NCBI RefSeq assembly: GCF_000418325.1
Contig: NC_021658.1
Coordinates: forward strand, 124,001-188,000
DNA from: Sorangium cellulosum So0157-2
GTDB taxonomy: Bacteria > Myxococcota_A > Polyangia > Polyangiales > Polyangiaceae
Direction of reading: 5' to 3'
Length of the DNA: 64,000 nt
A program made the translations under genes and the position numbers. Below are positions 8,246-16,718 of this stretch, piece after piece (the stretch's first letter is position 1; the number at the start of each line of letters is the position of its first letter). Below the pieces are notes generated by a model. That model had not been told where the DNA came from. It was given only the letters and a program-made list of their open reading frames with translations, and did no database searches.

Positions 8246-8985
8246 GGGCCGGATGATGCCACCGCGGCTGCCGGGGTGGGCGCCTCCGCGGGGCGTTCCT
8301 GGAGGCGCCCGTCGGGGCCGCTGGCAGGGCTCGGGCTGGCAGCGTGGCAGTCGCTCGGACAGTTGCAGTCGTTCTCCCCCGCGCCGCAGGCGCCGTCGCC
8401 GCACTTCGCGCAGAGGTGCGCGCCGAGCCCCATGGTCACGCACGTGCCATCGACGCGCTCCATCAGGGGAATGCGCGCGAGCTCCGGACAGCAGACGGTG
8501 AACGATTTGCTGGACGCCATCGCTCCCTCTCCCGAGCAGTGCGTGGCGAGCTCCGCGCACGAGCCATCGGCTTGCTGGACGTAGCCAGGCAGGCAATCGC
8601 ACTGCGGCTGTCGCGGGCGCAGCACCGGCACCGTGCCGGCCGGACCTCTCGGCCCGAGCTCGACCCCGGTCTCCACCGGGGATGGCGCCGGCGCGGCGCC
8701 GCTCGGGGGCGCCGCTGCGGCGTCGCCCGGGCTCGTCGGCGGTGGGGGAGGGGACGCGATCTTGCCGTCGGGGGTCTGGGATTCGATCGGGATCCAGTCG
8801 ATGACCTGTCCGCCCGGCGTGACCGTCGTGGCCACGATGTTCCGGCGGGGAGGCCGCGGCGTTCCACCGGGCGCGCAGGGGTTGTCGGCCCCCGCGCGAG
8901 GGGGAGCCGCGGGGGCCGGCTCGCCGGCGACGCAGCCCATCACGAAGAGCAGCAGCGGGCAGAGGAGCAGGGCAGGTGCGTTCAT
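8242..8985 (-). CDS. Cys-rich lipoprotein with C-G-D-G-x-C motif
   Basis: From ATG 8985 the product is 247 aa. It opens with a lipoprotein signal (ALLLCPLLLFVMGC), giving a probable lipidated Cys near residue 18. A Pro/Ala-rich linker follows, then a Cys-rich part with CDCLPGYVQQADGSC and CGDGACGAGENDCNCPSDC; the last is a Cys motif common in secreted myxobacterial proteins. A start ten codons earlier (9015) is possible but would put extra residues before the signal. The gene overlaps the GNAT gene by ATGA. Function is unknown; probably a disulfide-rich periplasmic or outer-membrane protein. Confidence 0.65.
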   Translation of the reverse strand: MNAPALLLCPLLLFVMGCVAGEPAPAAPPRAGADNPCAPGGTPRPPRRNIVATTVTPGGQVIDWIPIESQTPDGKIASPPPPPTSPGDAAAAPPSGAAPAPSPVETGVELGPRGPAGTVPVLRPRQPQCDCLPGYVQQADGSCAELATHCSGEGAMASSKSFTVCCPELARIPLMERVDGTCVTMGLGAHLCAKCGDGACGAGENDCNCPSDCHAASPSPASGPDGRLQERPAEAPTPAAAVASSGP

Positions 8986-9131
8986 GGGGGCATGGACCAC
9001 GGCGAGCCGCTGCATCTTACGGCGCCGCGCCGCTGACCGTCATCCGTCCTGCCAGGTGTCGATGACGTAGGGACAGCCGGTTCGACGCCCCGCTCGACAT
9101 CGACCGAGCAGGCTGACGTACGCGCGCTGCA

Positions 9132-9716
9132 TCACTTCGCGGGGGGCCGGCGCTCCACGGTCCGGGGCGCCGGCGCGCCCGTGGCGCCAGCGCCCGCATC
9201 GGCGCTGCCGGCGCCGGGCGGCATCGGCGCCCGCCGCGCTCCCTGCACGCCGGGAGCGGCGGCCGCCTCCGCCACAGGCTCCGTCGCGTCCGGTTCCTGC
9301 TCGTCGGTTGCGCCAGGGAGCATCTCCAGCCCCAGCCCCAGCCCCTGCTCTGCGAGCTTCCCGGCCACGTCTTCGGTGGCGCTGCCGGGCTGCACCTCGA
9401 GCACCTTCGGCGCGTGCGCGCCATCGCCCGCGTGCGCCGCGGCGCGCGCAGGATCGCCGAGGGCCGCCGCCTTGCCCGCGCCGAGCAGCGCGTCGTCGCC
9501 GAGGGCCGCCGCCTTGCCCGCGCCGAGCAGCGCATCCCCCGCGGCCGCTGGCGCTGCATGCTCCGCCGCCCCGATGCCCTTGAGCCCAAGGCGCCCGCAG
9601 TCGTCGGCGCCGCGCGCCACCATCATCCCGATGGCCGCAATGGCGGCACCGACGACCCCCAGCTTCTTCCCGCCCTCGTCGCTCGTCCCCATGCCGGCCT
9701 CCGCGCCGGCGCGCAT
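9132..9716 (-). CDS. Hypothetical Ala/Gly-rich protein with internal duplication
   Basis: I do not recognise this protein of about 194 aa. The start is uncertain: ATG 9716 or ATG 9692. Near the N-terminus there is one hydrophobic segment (LGVVGAAIAAIGMMVARG), which may be a membrane helix. Next comes an exact tandem duplication of DALLGAGKAAALGD, then a low-complexity Ala/Pro/Gly tail. The reading frame stays open upstream, as is common at this GC content, so only the downstream part is supported. It is followed by a gap of 146 bp to the lipoprotein gene. Confidence 0.45.
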   Translation of the reverse strand: MRAGAEAGMGTSDEGGKKLGVVGAAIAAIGMMVARGADDCGRLGLKGIGAAEHAAPAAAGDALLGAGKAAALGDDALLGAGKAAALGDPARAAAHAGDGAHAPKVLEVQPGSATEDVAGKLAEQGLGLGLEMLPGATDEQEPDATEPVAEAAAAPGVQGARRAPMPPGAGSADAGAGATGAPAPRTVERRPPAK

Positions 9717-9880
9717 CGTACCAGGAACGATCGCCTCCTCGCGGACATCGCCGCTTCTCGACGTCGCTCTGCCGAGGGGCCGCGATGGCTCTCGCCCCGC
9801 CGAGGGCGCGCGATGGCTCCTCCGACGTGTCGCCGCCGAGCGCGCGCCTCGACGTCCCCGGGACAACCCCGGTGAGCGCC

Positions 9881-10264
9881 TCAGCTGCGAACGATCGAGA
9901 TCCGGGGATCGGAGAGCAGCCAGAAGTACGTGCCCACCTGAGCCGCGGCGAAGGCGAGCGCCACCGCGAGCCCGATGGGCCCGACCTCCTTGAAGACGTC
10001 GCGCCCCACCGCGGCGATCAGCCCGACTCCGATCATGGAATACGACTGAAATCGCTGCACTTTCTGCGCATGATCGACGAGCGCGTCCCGGGCCAGGTAC
10101 GGGATTGCGAACCCGAGCGCGACGCCGGGCACGGTGGGCCAGTAGGACTGCGCGTACGCGGTGAGTATCACGGCGCCCGTGAGCGCGAGGACGAGCGCCA
10201 CGACGGTGCGCACCACACCCCACTTCCCTGCGTTGGTACGGAATTGCCGCCATCGGTCGAGCAT
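9881..10264 (-). CDS. Small integral membrane protein
   Basis: The 127-aa product has three hydrophobic segments: VVRTVVALVLALTGAVILTA (residues about 18-37), TVPGVALGFAIPYLA (about 44-58) and IGLAVALAFAAAQVGTYFWL (about 97-116). Between them is a polar stretch, DHAQKVQRFQSYS. There is no enzyme motif and no family I recognise. AGGATGG precedes the ATG. Its neighbours give no functional hint. Confidence 0.6.
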   Translation of the reverse strand: MLDRWRQFRTNAGKWGVVRTVVALVLALTGAVILTAYAQSYWPTVPGVALGFAIPYLARDALVDHAQKVQRFQSYSMIGVGLIAAVGRDVFKEVGPIGLAVALAFAAAQVGTYFWLLSDPRISIVRS

Positions 10265-10273
10265 GGCGCCATC

Positions 10274-10510
10274 CTAGCGCAACCGCGCCCGGAGCGCGTG
10301 CTCAGGGCGCGTCGAGGTGAGGCCCCCTGCTCCAGCGCGTGCATGAGCGCCCAGCACCTTCGAATGCGGATGGATGAGCTGACCGAGGCTCCAGCCCGCA
10401 ATGACGGGTTCGTGTGCGTCGAACAACAGGATGTTTTCGGGGCCGCGATCGCGGTGGGTGAGATTCATCGAGCGCGCCTATCGCAGCGCGTCTGCGACCT
10501 TGATGCAAGC
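10274..10510 (-). pseudogene. Remnant of a Ser/Thr protein kinase catalytic loop
   Basis: Read on the minus strand this stretch gives IKVADALR-stop-ARSMNLTHRD, then RGPENILL and IAGWSLGQLIHPHSKVLG. It lines up with the kinase pattern ALRYAHS-x-x-x-x-HRD-x-KPEN-x-L: the tyrosine codon has become TAG, the His an Arg, and the Lys of K-P-E-N a Gly. Nothing else of a kinase is left nearby. It is a small decayed fragment, not a gene. Confidence 0.5.
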
Positions 10511-10606
10511 TTGAGCACCAATCCCGCGCGATCGCCCCGCCGCGGTCCGCGGAGAGCCTTCGCAGGCCTCGCGGGTAGAGCCGCATCGGGTGATGCTTCT
10601 TTTCAG

Positions 10607-10867
10607 CTACTCCGAGCCAAACACCCAGCCGCCCCGCGGTCGGGCCCATCCGCGGAGCACCTCGATCAGCCAGCTGACCACCGCTTCGTGCAGCGTCGTC
10701 GGCACCTCTTCCTCCACGAGGTGGCCATCCAGGAGCTCGCCCGGCTGGTCCTCCTCCAGGCCGGCCCACTGCTCCAGCGTCATCGGCTCAGGTCGGAGGA
10801 TCTCGGCTGTCGCTCTCGAACCCATGCTGTCCATCGTACCACCCACGGCCTTCCCGCGATGCACCAC
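10607..10867 (-). pseudogene. Truncated Uma2-family (DUF820) nuclease remnant
   Basis: The 86-aa open frame ends in TAG right after FGSE. It shows the N-terminal half of Uma2 proteins: MTLEQWAGLEEDQPGELLDG, then LVEEEVPTTLHEAVVSWLIE and RGGWVFGSE. The usual C-terminal half with the PD-(D/E)XK core (KPDL, then D-x-x-V-E-I) is missing in every frame downstream, which is instead occupied by the kinase remnant. The gene is therefore broken. Only 13 bp separate it from the stop of the AddA-like gene. Confidence 0.6.
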
Positions 10868-10880
10868 CCGCGGCGCCCCC

Positions 10881-13800
10881 TCACACCCGGAGCACCACCC
10901 CTCTCGCCCTCTCGCCCGTCGCCTCGGCGATCGCCTGCACGTAGAGCCGCACCTGCGCTTCCTGGGCCGCGTGCGCCGTGCCCGCGTCCGAGCCGGTCTT
11001 GAAATCGACCACGGTCCAGACGCCCACGTCGCCCACGCTCTCCCGGAACGAGAGATCGACCACGCCCTCGGCGATCGTCCCGTCCTCGAGCCGCAGCAGC
11101 AGCGGCGTCTCCCGCTCGCACGCGCCGCGCGCCGCGCTCTCCGCCGCGCGCCGGAGCAGCGGGTGCTCGAGCGCCGCGACCGCCGCCGCGACCGCCGCGT
11201 CGACCTCCTCGGCGGGCGCGCCGAGGAGCCGCGCCTGCGCCGCGGCCACCGTCCTCACCTCGTCCTCGTCCGCCCGGAGATCCACCTCGGCGAGCACGGC
11301 GTGCACCAGCGTCCCGAACCGCTTGCCATAGGGCCGGCCCTCGCGCGCGATCGCGGTCTGCTCGAACGAGATCACCGGCAGCGCGTCCGCGCGCGCCGTG
11401 CCGGCCGCGCCGCTCCGCTGCTGGGCCCCCCCCGCCGCGCCTGCCGCGGCTTCCGCCGCCGCCTCGTGGCTGATCTGCGTCGCCGTCTTCACGCGGATCG
11501 CCGCCACCGCGCCGTCGCGGATCGCCCGCTGCCGCGCCTCCAGCCACACCTCGTACCCGCGCTGCCCGATCTCCCCCACCGCCACGCCCGCGCCCGCCGC
11601 CACGCCCGCGCCCGCCGCCACGGCCGCGCCCGCCGTCGCCACCGCGCCCGCCGCGGCGCCCGCGCCCGCCGCCGCGCCGGCCCCGCTCGCGTCCGCCTGC
11701 AGGATCCGCTGCTGCCGGAGCCCCGCCTCCGGCTCGCGATCCAGGTCGAGCGTGCTCGGATCCCACCACACCACCCGGTGCGACCCCGCCATCGGCGCGT
11801 GCTCCCCGGGCGCCACCGCGTCGCGCTCGTCGGCCTCGCACCGCGCCGGGCGCTCCAGCACCGTGTCGGCCCCGAACGGCGGGCAGCCGAGGTCCTCGCA
11901 GCGCCGCGCGCTGCGCCGGTCGCGCGGCGCCGGGTAGAGCACCGGGTGCAGCACGTCCAGCCAGCCGTCGCTCGAGCCGTCCCCCGGGCGCGCGTCGCCC
12001 ACCGCCGGCACCACGAGCAGCTCGCGCGCCCGCGTCGCCGCCACGTACGCGAGCCGCACCGCCTCCTCGCGATCGCGCCGCAGCACCTCGTCGCGGCGCT
12101 CGACGAGCTCCGCGGGCACGCAGCCCGCGAGCGGCTCCGCCCACAGCCCGAGCTCCGGATCCACGTGGCGCGACGGGTGCTGGTGCACCGCCGGCGACGC
12201 CGGATCCGCCAGGATCACCACCGGGAACTCGAGCCCCTTGGCCCGGTGCACCGTCATGATCCGCACCCCCTCCGTCCCCTCCTCGACGACCGGCGCCTCC
12301 GCGACCTCGCCCCGCTCCGCGTCCGCCTCGAGCCGCTCCACGAACGCCCGGAACGACGTCGCGCCGCCCGCCTCGAACCGCCGCCCGAGATCCATCACCC
12401 GCAGCACGTTCGCGAGCGCCTGCTCCCCCGTCGGCCAGATCGCGATGCCGGCGTGCGCGCGCGTCTCGTCGAGCAGCCCGCCGATCGTGTCCGCGATCGG
12501 CCGACGGTTGCGCTCGCGGTGCAGCCGCCCGAGCACCGCGAGCGCCTCCGCGACCTCCCACAGCGGCCGCGCCCCGCCCTCGACCGCGAGATCGAGCGCG
12601 CCGCCGTCGGGCTGAGCCAGCGGGTGCAGGCGCTGGAACCGGTCGCGGTACAGGAGCAGCACGTCGTCCGTCAGCGCGAACAGCGGCCCGCGCAGCGTCG
12701 CGTAGACGCTGAGCTCGTCGTCCGGCCACTCGATCGCGAGCAGCGCGCTCCGCACCGCCATCACCTCCTCGCGATCGTGGAACGACCGCCCGCCCACGAG
12801 CACGTGCGGGATCCGCCGCGCCTCGAGCGCCCGCACGTAGGCGCGGGTCGCGTCCTCGCCGAACGTCTGGAACCGCTTGAACAAAAGGCAGATGTGCCGC
12901 GCCTCGAGCGGCACCCGCTGGCCCGGGCGCTCGCGCTCGGTCACCGTCCACCGCCGCCCGCCCGCCGCGCCCCGGCCGCCGTGGATGAGGTGGTGGACGA
13001 AGGCGCCCACCGCGTCCGGGATCGACTGCCGCACCCGGAAATCGGAGATCTTCCCGAAGTCGCCGTAAGGCCGCGGCACCGGCAGCGCGATCACCGTCGG
13101 CTGCCCGACGGGGTCGTCCCGGAACGGCCCGAGCGCGACGTACCGCGCCTGGCTCGCCGCGCCCTCGCCCGACCCTCCCTGCATCAGCGGCGCGAACGCG
13201 GCGTTGACGGCCTCCTGGATCGACGGGGCGCTGCGGAAGCTCGTCGACAGGTACAGCACGCTCGCGCCGCACGCGACGAGCCGGGCCTTCGTCGCCTCGT
13301 AGAGCGCGACCTCGGCGCGGCGGAAGCGGTAGATCGACTGCTTCGGATCGCCGACGACGAAGAGCTTGCCGGGCACCGGGCGCGCCCGCGTCCAGTCGGT
13401 CTCGGCCGGGTCGTCCGCCGCGAGCAGGAGCAGGATCTCCGCCTGGAGCGGGTCGGTGTCCTGGAACTCGTCGACGAAGAGGTGCGAGAAGCGGAGGTTC
13501 AGCTCCTCGCGCACGGCGCGGCTCGAGCGGAGGAGGTTCCGGGCGCAGAGGAGCAGGTCGAGGAAGTCGAGCTTGCCGGCGCGCGCCTTGAGCGCGTCGT
13601 ACGCCTCGATCGGCGGCCGGAGCTCGCGCGAGAGGCAGGCCGCGAGGTCGGCGCTCGCGGCCGTGAGCACCGCGTCGAGCTCGACCTTCACCCGGTCGCG
13701 CTGCGCGAGCACCTCGGCGCGCGAGAGGTCCGCGCCGAACGCCTTGCCCGAGCCCTTCCAGCGCCACTCCTTCCAGCGCGCGAGCTCGCCGAGCTCGGCC

Positions 13801-14618
13801 TCGAGCCCGTCGTGATCGCGCCCGCCCGTGACCTCCTCGCGGCGGCGGAGCTCCGCGAGGTACCGCTCGATGTTCCGGAGGCTCTGCGCGAGGTAGTCGC
13901 CCTCCCGGTCGGCCTCGGCGCCGAGGTCGGCGAGCGCCGCGAGGCGGTCGAGGAGCTCGTCGATGGCGCGCTCGCGATCGAACGGATCGCGGCGCCAGGG
14001 GCGCGTGAAGTCGCGGTGCTCGGCGAGCCGCCACGCCGCGCTCCGGAGCAGGTCGCGCGGGCCCTGCGCGCCGTCGCGCGGGCGCCGGCGGAGGATCCGG
14101 CGCACGCCCTCGGGCGGGTCGTTCAGGGTGCGCTGGAACCAGGCGTCGAAGGCCTGGTCGAAGAGCGCCTCGGCCTGGTCCGCGGCGGCGACCTGGAACA
14201 GCGGGTCGACGCGCGCCTCGACCGGCCACTCGCGCAGGAGGTCGGCGCAGAACGAGTGGATGGTGCCGATGCGCGCCGCCTCGAGGTGCGCGAGCGCCTC
14301 GTCGAGCCGCGCGCGCTCCGCCGGGCCGGACGCCGCGTCGCCGCGCGCCCGCTCGATCTCGGCGCGGAGGCGCAGCTTCATCTCGCCGGCCGCCTTCTCC
14401 GTGAAGGTCACCGCGACGATGCGATCGAGCGTCCCGCCGCCCTCCTCGGGCGCCTTCCGCAGCACGGCGACGATCCGCGACACGAGCGCGGTCGTCTTGC
14501 CGGTGCCCGCGGCCGCCTCGACGACGAGCGTCGTCCGGAGGTCCTCGCGGATGCGGCGCCGGGCGGGCTCGTCCGCGAGCTCCCGCGCGCCGCGCGCCCG
14601 GGCCGCGTCGGCGCTCAT
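10881..14618 (-). CDS. addA-like: AddA/RecB-type UvrD helicase with C-terminal nuclease domain
   Basis: The 1245-aa product is a DNA-end-processing helicase-nuclease. The superfamily 1 helicase motifs are in order: Walker A EAAAGTGKTTALVSRI (residues about 33-48), TFTEKAAGEMK, IGTIHSFCADLL, Walker B HLFVDEFQDTDPLQ, VGDPKQSIYRFR, LSTSFRS and RIMTVHRAKGLEFPVVI. The C-terminal RecB-like nuclease shows GTLVHAVLAEVDL, EGVVDLSF, VVDFKTGSD and QVRLYVQAI (the D-x-K and Q-x-x-x-Y motifs). Between helicase and nuclease, near nt 11580-11690, lies a Gly/Ala/Val-only insert of about 40 residues. ATG 14618 starts just before the first helicase motifs. No addB-like partner lies next to it in this window. 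Confidence 0.88.
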   Translation of the reverse strand: MSADAARARGARELADEPARRRIREDLRTTLVVEAAAGTGKTTALVSRIVAVLRKAPEEGGGTLDRIVAVTFTEKAAGEMKLRLRAEIERARGDAASGPAERARLDEALAHLEAARIGTIHSFCADLLREWPVEARVDPLFQVAAADQAEALFDQAFDAWFQRTLNDPPEGVRRILRRRPRDGAQGPRDLLRSAAWRLAEHRDFTRPWRRDPFDRERAIDELLDRLAALADLGAEADREGDYLAQSLRNIERYLAELRRREEVTGGRDHDGLEAELGELARWKEWRWKGSGKAFGADLSRAEVLAQRDRVKVELDAVLTAASADLAACLSRELRPPIEAYDALKARAGKLDFLDLLLCARNLLRSSRAVREELNLRFSHLFVDEFQDTDPLQAEILLLLAADDPAETDWTRARPVPGKLFVVGDPKQSIYRFRRAEVALYEATKARLVACGASVLYLSTSFRSAPSIQEAVNAAFAPLMQGGSGEGAASQARYVALGPFRDDPVGQPTVIALPVPRPYGDFGKISDFRVRQSIPDAVGAFVHHLIHGGRGAAGGRRWTVTERERPGQRVPLEARHICLLFKRFQTFGEDATRAYVRALEARRIPHVLVGGRSFHDREEVMAVRSALLAIEWPDDELSVYATLRGPLFALTDDVLLLYRDRFQRLHPLAQPDGGALDLAVEGGARPLWEVAEALAVLGRLHRERNRRPIADTIGGLLDETRAHAGIAIWPTGEQALANVLRVMDLGRRFEAGGATSFRAFVERLEADAERGEVAEAPVVEEGTEGVRIMTVHRAKGLEFPVVILADPASPAVHQHPSRHVDPELGLWAEPLAGCVPAELVERRDEVLRRDREEAVRLAYVAATRARELLVVPAVGDARPGDGSSDGWLDVLHPVLYPAPRDRRSARRCEDLGCPPFGADTVLERPARCEADERDAVAPGEHAPMAGSHRVVWWDPSTLDLDREPEAGLRQQRILQADASGAGAAAGAGAAAGAVATAGAAVAAGAGVAAGAGVAVGEIGQRGYEVWLEARQRAIRDGAVAAIRVKTATQISHEAAAEAAAGAAGGAQQRSGAAGTARADALPVISFEQTAIAREGRPYGKRFGTLVHAVLAEVDLRADEDEVRTVAAAQARLLGAPAEEVDAAVAAAVAALEHPLLRRAAESAARGACERETPLLLRLEDGTIAEGVVDLSFRESVGDVGVWTVVDFKTGSDAGTAHAAQEAQVRLYVQAIAEATGERARGVVLRV

Positions 14619-15018
14619 GGGCGCCCCCGCCGGGGATCCGGGCGCTCGCCGGGGCCGCGCCGCAGGGGGGGGCCGGCCGGGCCCGGGGAGGGGCGGGGCG
14701 AGGGGGAGACGACGCGCCGCGCGGCGGCGCCGCCCTCGGACCGGAGAGGTCGCCCAGAAAAGCGGGAAAGCATGAAAATCATTGGGCTTTCTTCGTGTCT
14801 TCCCGCCTTCGCGCCGCCCGCCGCGCGACGTCGTGCGGCGAGGCCGCCGGGGCATAAGGTGGCTCAGATCGGCGTGGAAGGAAACGCCGCACGGCGCGCG
14901 GCCGACACGCCGCGGCGTTACCTCGGCGCGCCCGAGCGGCGAGCGCGCCGAGCCCGGGCGATCTCGTGGGGCCCATGAGCGCGCAGGTTCTTGTGCTAGC
15001 AGCAGAAAGACCTGAGCC
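14619..15018. promoter_or_regulatory. Divergent intergenic region, addA-like gene / isoprenoid operon
   Basis: This 400-bp gap between divergent genes contains no credible coding frame. A small AT-richer patch (GCATGAAAATCATTGGGC, about 14772-14789) stands out and may hold the promoter of one gene. No clear consensus can be assigned. Confidence 0.35.
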
Positions 15019-15978
15019 ATGCGCGTCGAGTCGATGAGCCCTGGAGCGCGGTGGTGGTACGCGCTCAAGCCTGCGAGCTGGCCCAAGGTGCTCGTCCCGG
15101 CCGTATGCGGGCAGGCCGTGGGCGCGGCCGTCGCGGGCCGGCTGTCGGCGGGCGCGCTCGCCTTCGGCGCGCTGTGGATGGTCGCGGACGTCGCGTTCGT
15201 CGTGCTCCTGAACGACTGGGGCGATCGTGAGGTCGACGCCCTCAAGCGGCGCATGTTCCCGGAGGGCTGCTCGCCGAAGACCATCCCGGACGGCATCCTC
15301 CCGGCGCGTGCCCTGCTCCTCGCCGGCCTCGGCGCCGGCGCCGCCGCGCTGCTCGTCGCCTGGGGGGCCGGCGACGCGCTCGATCGCCCGCTGCTGCTCC
15401 CGCTGGCTGCGCTCGGCCTGCTCGTCTTCGCCGCGTACACGCTGCCGCCGCTCCGGCTGAACTACCGCGGCGGCGGCGAGCTCTTGGAGATGATCGGCGT
15501 GGGCGGCGTGCTCCCCGTGATGAACGCGTATGCCCAGTGCGGCGCGTGGGCGCCGGCGTGGCTCGCGGCGCTCCTGCCGGGCCTGCTCGCGCTCGCGCTG
15601 GCGAGCGCCCTGGCCAGCGGGCTCTCCGACGAGCAGAGCGACCGCGCCGGCGGAAAGCGCACCGTGACCGCGCTGTTCGGCAACGCGATCACGCGTCGGA
15701 TCACGGAGGCCCTCGCCGGCCTCGGCCCGCTCCTCTGGCTCGCGGCGCCGCTCCTCGCCGCGGGCGCCCCGCCGATCGGGTCGGTCGCGCCGGCGGCGGC
15801 CGTCGCGCTCTACTTCCGGGCGCGGCTCGTCGAGAAGAGCGCGGGCGCGGTGACGAACGCCTTCGCCGCGCAGGCGGCCTACAAGCTCGAGCTGCACCGC
15901 GCGATCTGGTGGGGGACGGCGGTCCTGTCGGCGGGCGTGCTCGCCGCCGGGCTGTGCGCCGGCGGGAGGCCGAGGTGA
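15019..15978 (+). CDS. UbiA-family prenyltransferase 1
   Basis: This 319-aa polytopic membrane enzyme would transfer a polyprenyl group to an acceptor. The two Asp-rich motifs that bind Mg-diphosphate are NDWGDREVD (residues about 64-72) and DEQSDRAGGKRT (about 195-206). YTLPPLRLNYRGGGELLEM is the typical cytosolic loop between helices. About eight or nine hydrophobic helices are visible. The first motif is followed by an unusual Cys-containing loop (RRMFPEGCSPKTIPDGIL). It overlaps the next gene by 4 nt (GTGA). The acceptor is not known. Confidence 0.85.
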   Translation: MRVESMSPGARWWYALKPASWPKVLVPAVCGQAVGAAVAGRLSAGALAFGALWMVADVAFVVLLNDWGDREVDALKRRMFPEGCSPKTIPDGILPARALLLAGLGAGAAALLVAWGAGDALDRPLLLPLAALGLLVFAAYTLPPLRLNYRGGGELLEMIGVGGVLPVMNAYAQCGAWAPAWLAALLPGLLALALASALASGLSDEQSDRAGGKRTVTALFGNAITRRITEALAGLGPLLWLAAPLLAAGAPPIGSVAPAAAVALYFRARLVEKSAGAVTNAFAAQAAYKLELHRAIWWGTAVLSAGVLAAGLCAGGRPR

Positions 15979-16718
15979 CCGGCGCCCCCGCTGCCTGCGC
16001 GATCCCCGCCGAGGCGCGCGACGAGCTCGCGCAGCTCACGCCGCTGCTCGGCGCGCGTGCCTCGGTCGCGCCGGGTCGGCCGAGCGCGCCCGCCCCGGTC
16101 GCGCTGGTCGAGCAGATCGCGGGCGGCAGCGAGGACGGCGAGCGCGCGCAGGCGTTCGCCCGCGGGCTCGGCGAGGTGATCCGCGCGATCGTCGACAACT
16201 TCCCCGACAACATCTTCTGGGACCTCGATTACCTGGCGTGCTGCCTGTGGCAGGCCGGGAGCGCGCCCGCGATCGGCGACTTCGCGGGCCGCGTGGTGTC
16301 GCTCTGCGTGGGCTTCGGCAACAAGTCGAAGCTGCGCTTCCGCTACGCGCACGACTTCCTCTACGGCTACGACTGGGCCCGCTGGGTGACGCGCAAGCCG
16401 GACGAGCGCGCGGGCGTCGGTCCCTTCGATCTCGCGTTCTTCGACTACCTCGACGGCCGGCAGAAGGCGCTCGTCGAGCTCGTGGCCAGCAACGATCGCA
16501 AGTACTCGCAGCTGAACGGCCGGGAGTACCGCAACCCGTTCAGCTTCATCCGTGAGCCGCGCGAGGAGTCGCAGCTCCATTACCTGCTCGCCCAGGTGGA
16601 CCTCATCCCGCTCAAGGCGTGGCGCCTCGACGGCGAGCGCCGCTGGGACCTCCCGTTCACCGACCTGCGCGCCAAGCTGGCCGAGCGCCTCGGCCTGTCA
16701 CGGGGCGGCGGGCGATGA
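15975..16718 (+). CDS. Unknown soluble protein between two UbiA genes
   Basis: The 247-aa product starts at GTG 15975, overlapping the UbiA stop, and its own stop overlaps the second UbiA start, so translation is coupled on both sides. I do not recognise the family. Striking conserved-looking segments are VDNFPDNIFWDLDYLA, FGNKSKLRFRYAHDFLYGYD, DLAFFDYLDGRQKALVEL and NGREYRNPFSFIREPREES. It has no signal peptide and no membrane helix. The position suggests a partner or a tailoring enzyme acting on the same isoprenoid product. Confidence 0.75.
   Translation: MTGAPAACAIPAEARDELAQLTPLLGARASVAPGRPSAPAPVALVEQIAGGSEDGERAQAFARGLGEVIRAIVDNFPDNIFWDLDYLACCLWQAGSAPAIGDFAGRVVSLCVGFGNKSKLRFRYAHDFLYGYDWARWVTRKPDERAGVGPFDLAFFDYLDGRQKALVELVASNDRKYSQLNGREYRNPFSFIREPREESQLHYLLAQVDLIPLKAWRLDGERRWDLPFTDLRAKLAERLGLSRGGGR

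Noticed and set aside
10590..14978. Very long open frame (over 1400 codons) on the plus strand opposite the AddA-like gene
   Set aside because: It is the mirror of a real gene at very high GC content. Its composition is almost only Arg, Ala, Leu, Gly, Val and Pro, with no motif, while the minus strand shows all helicase motifs.
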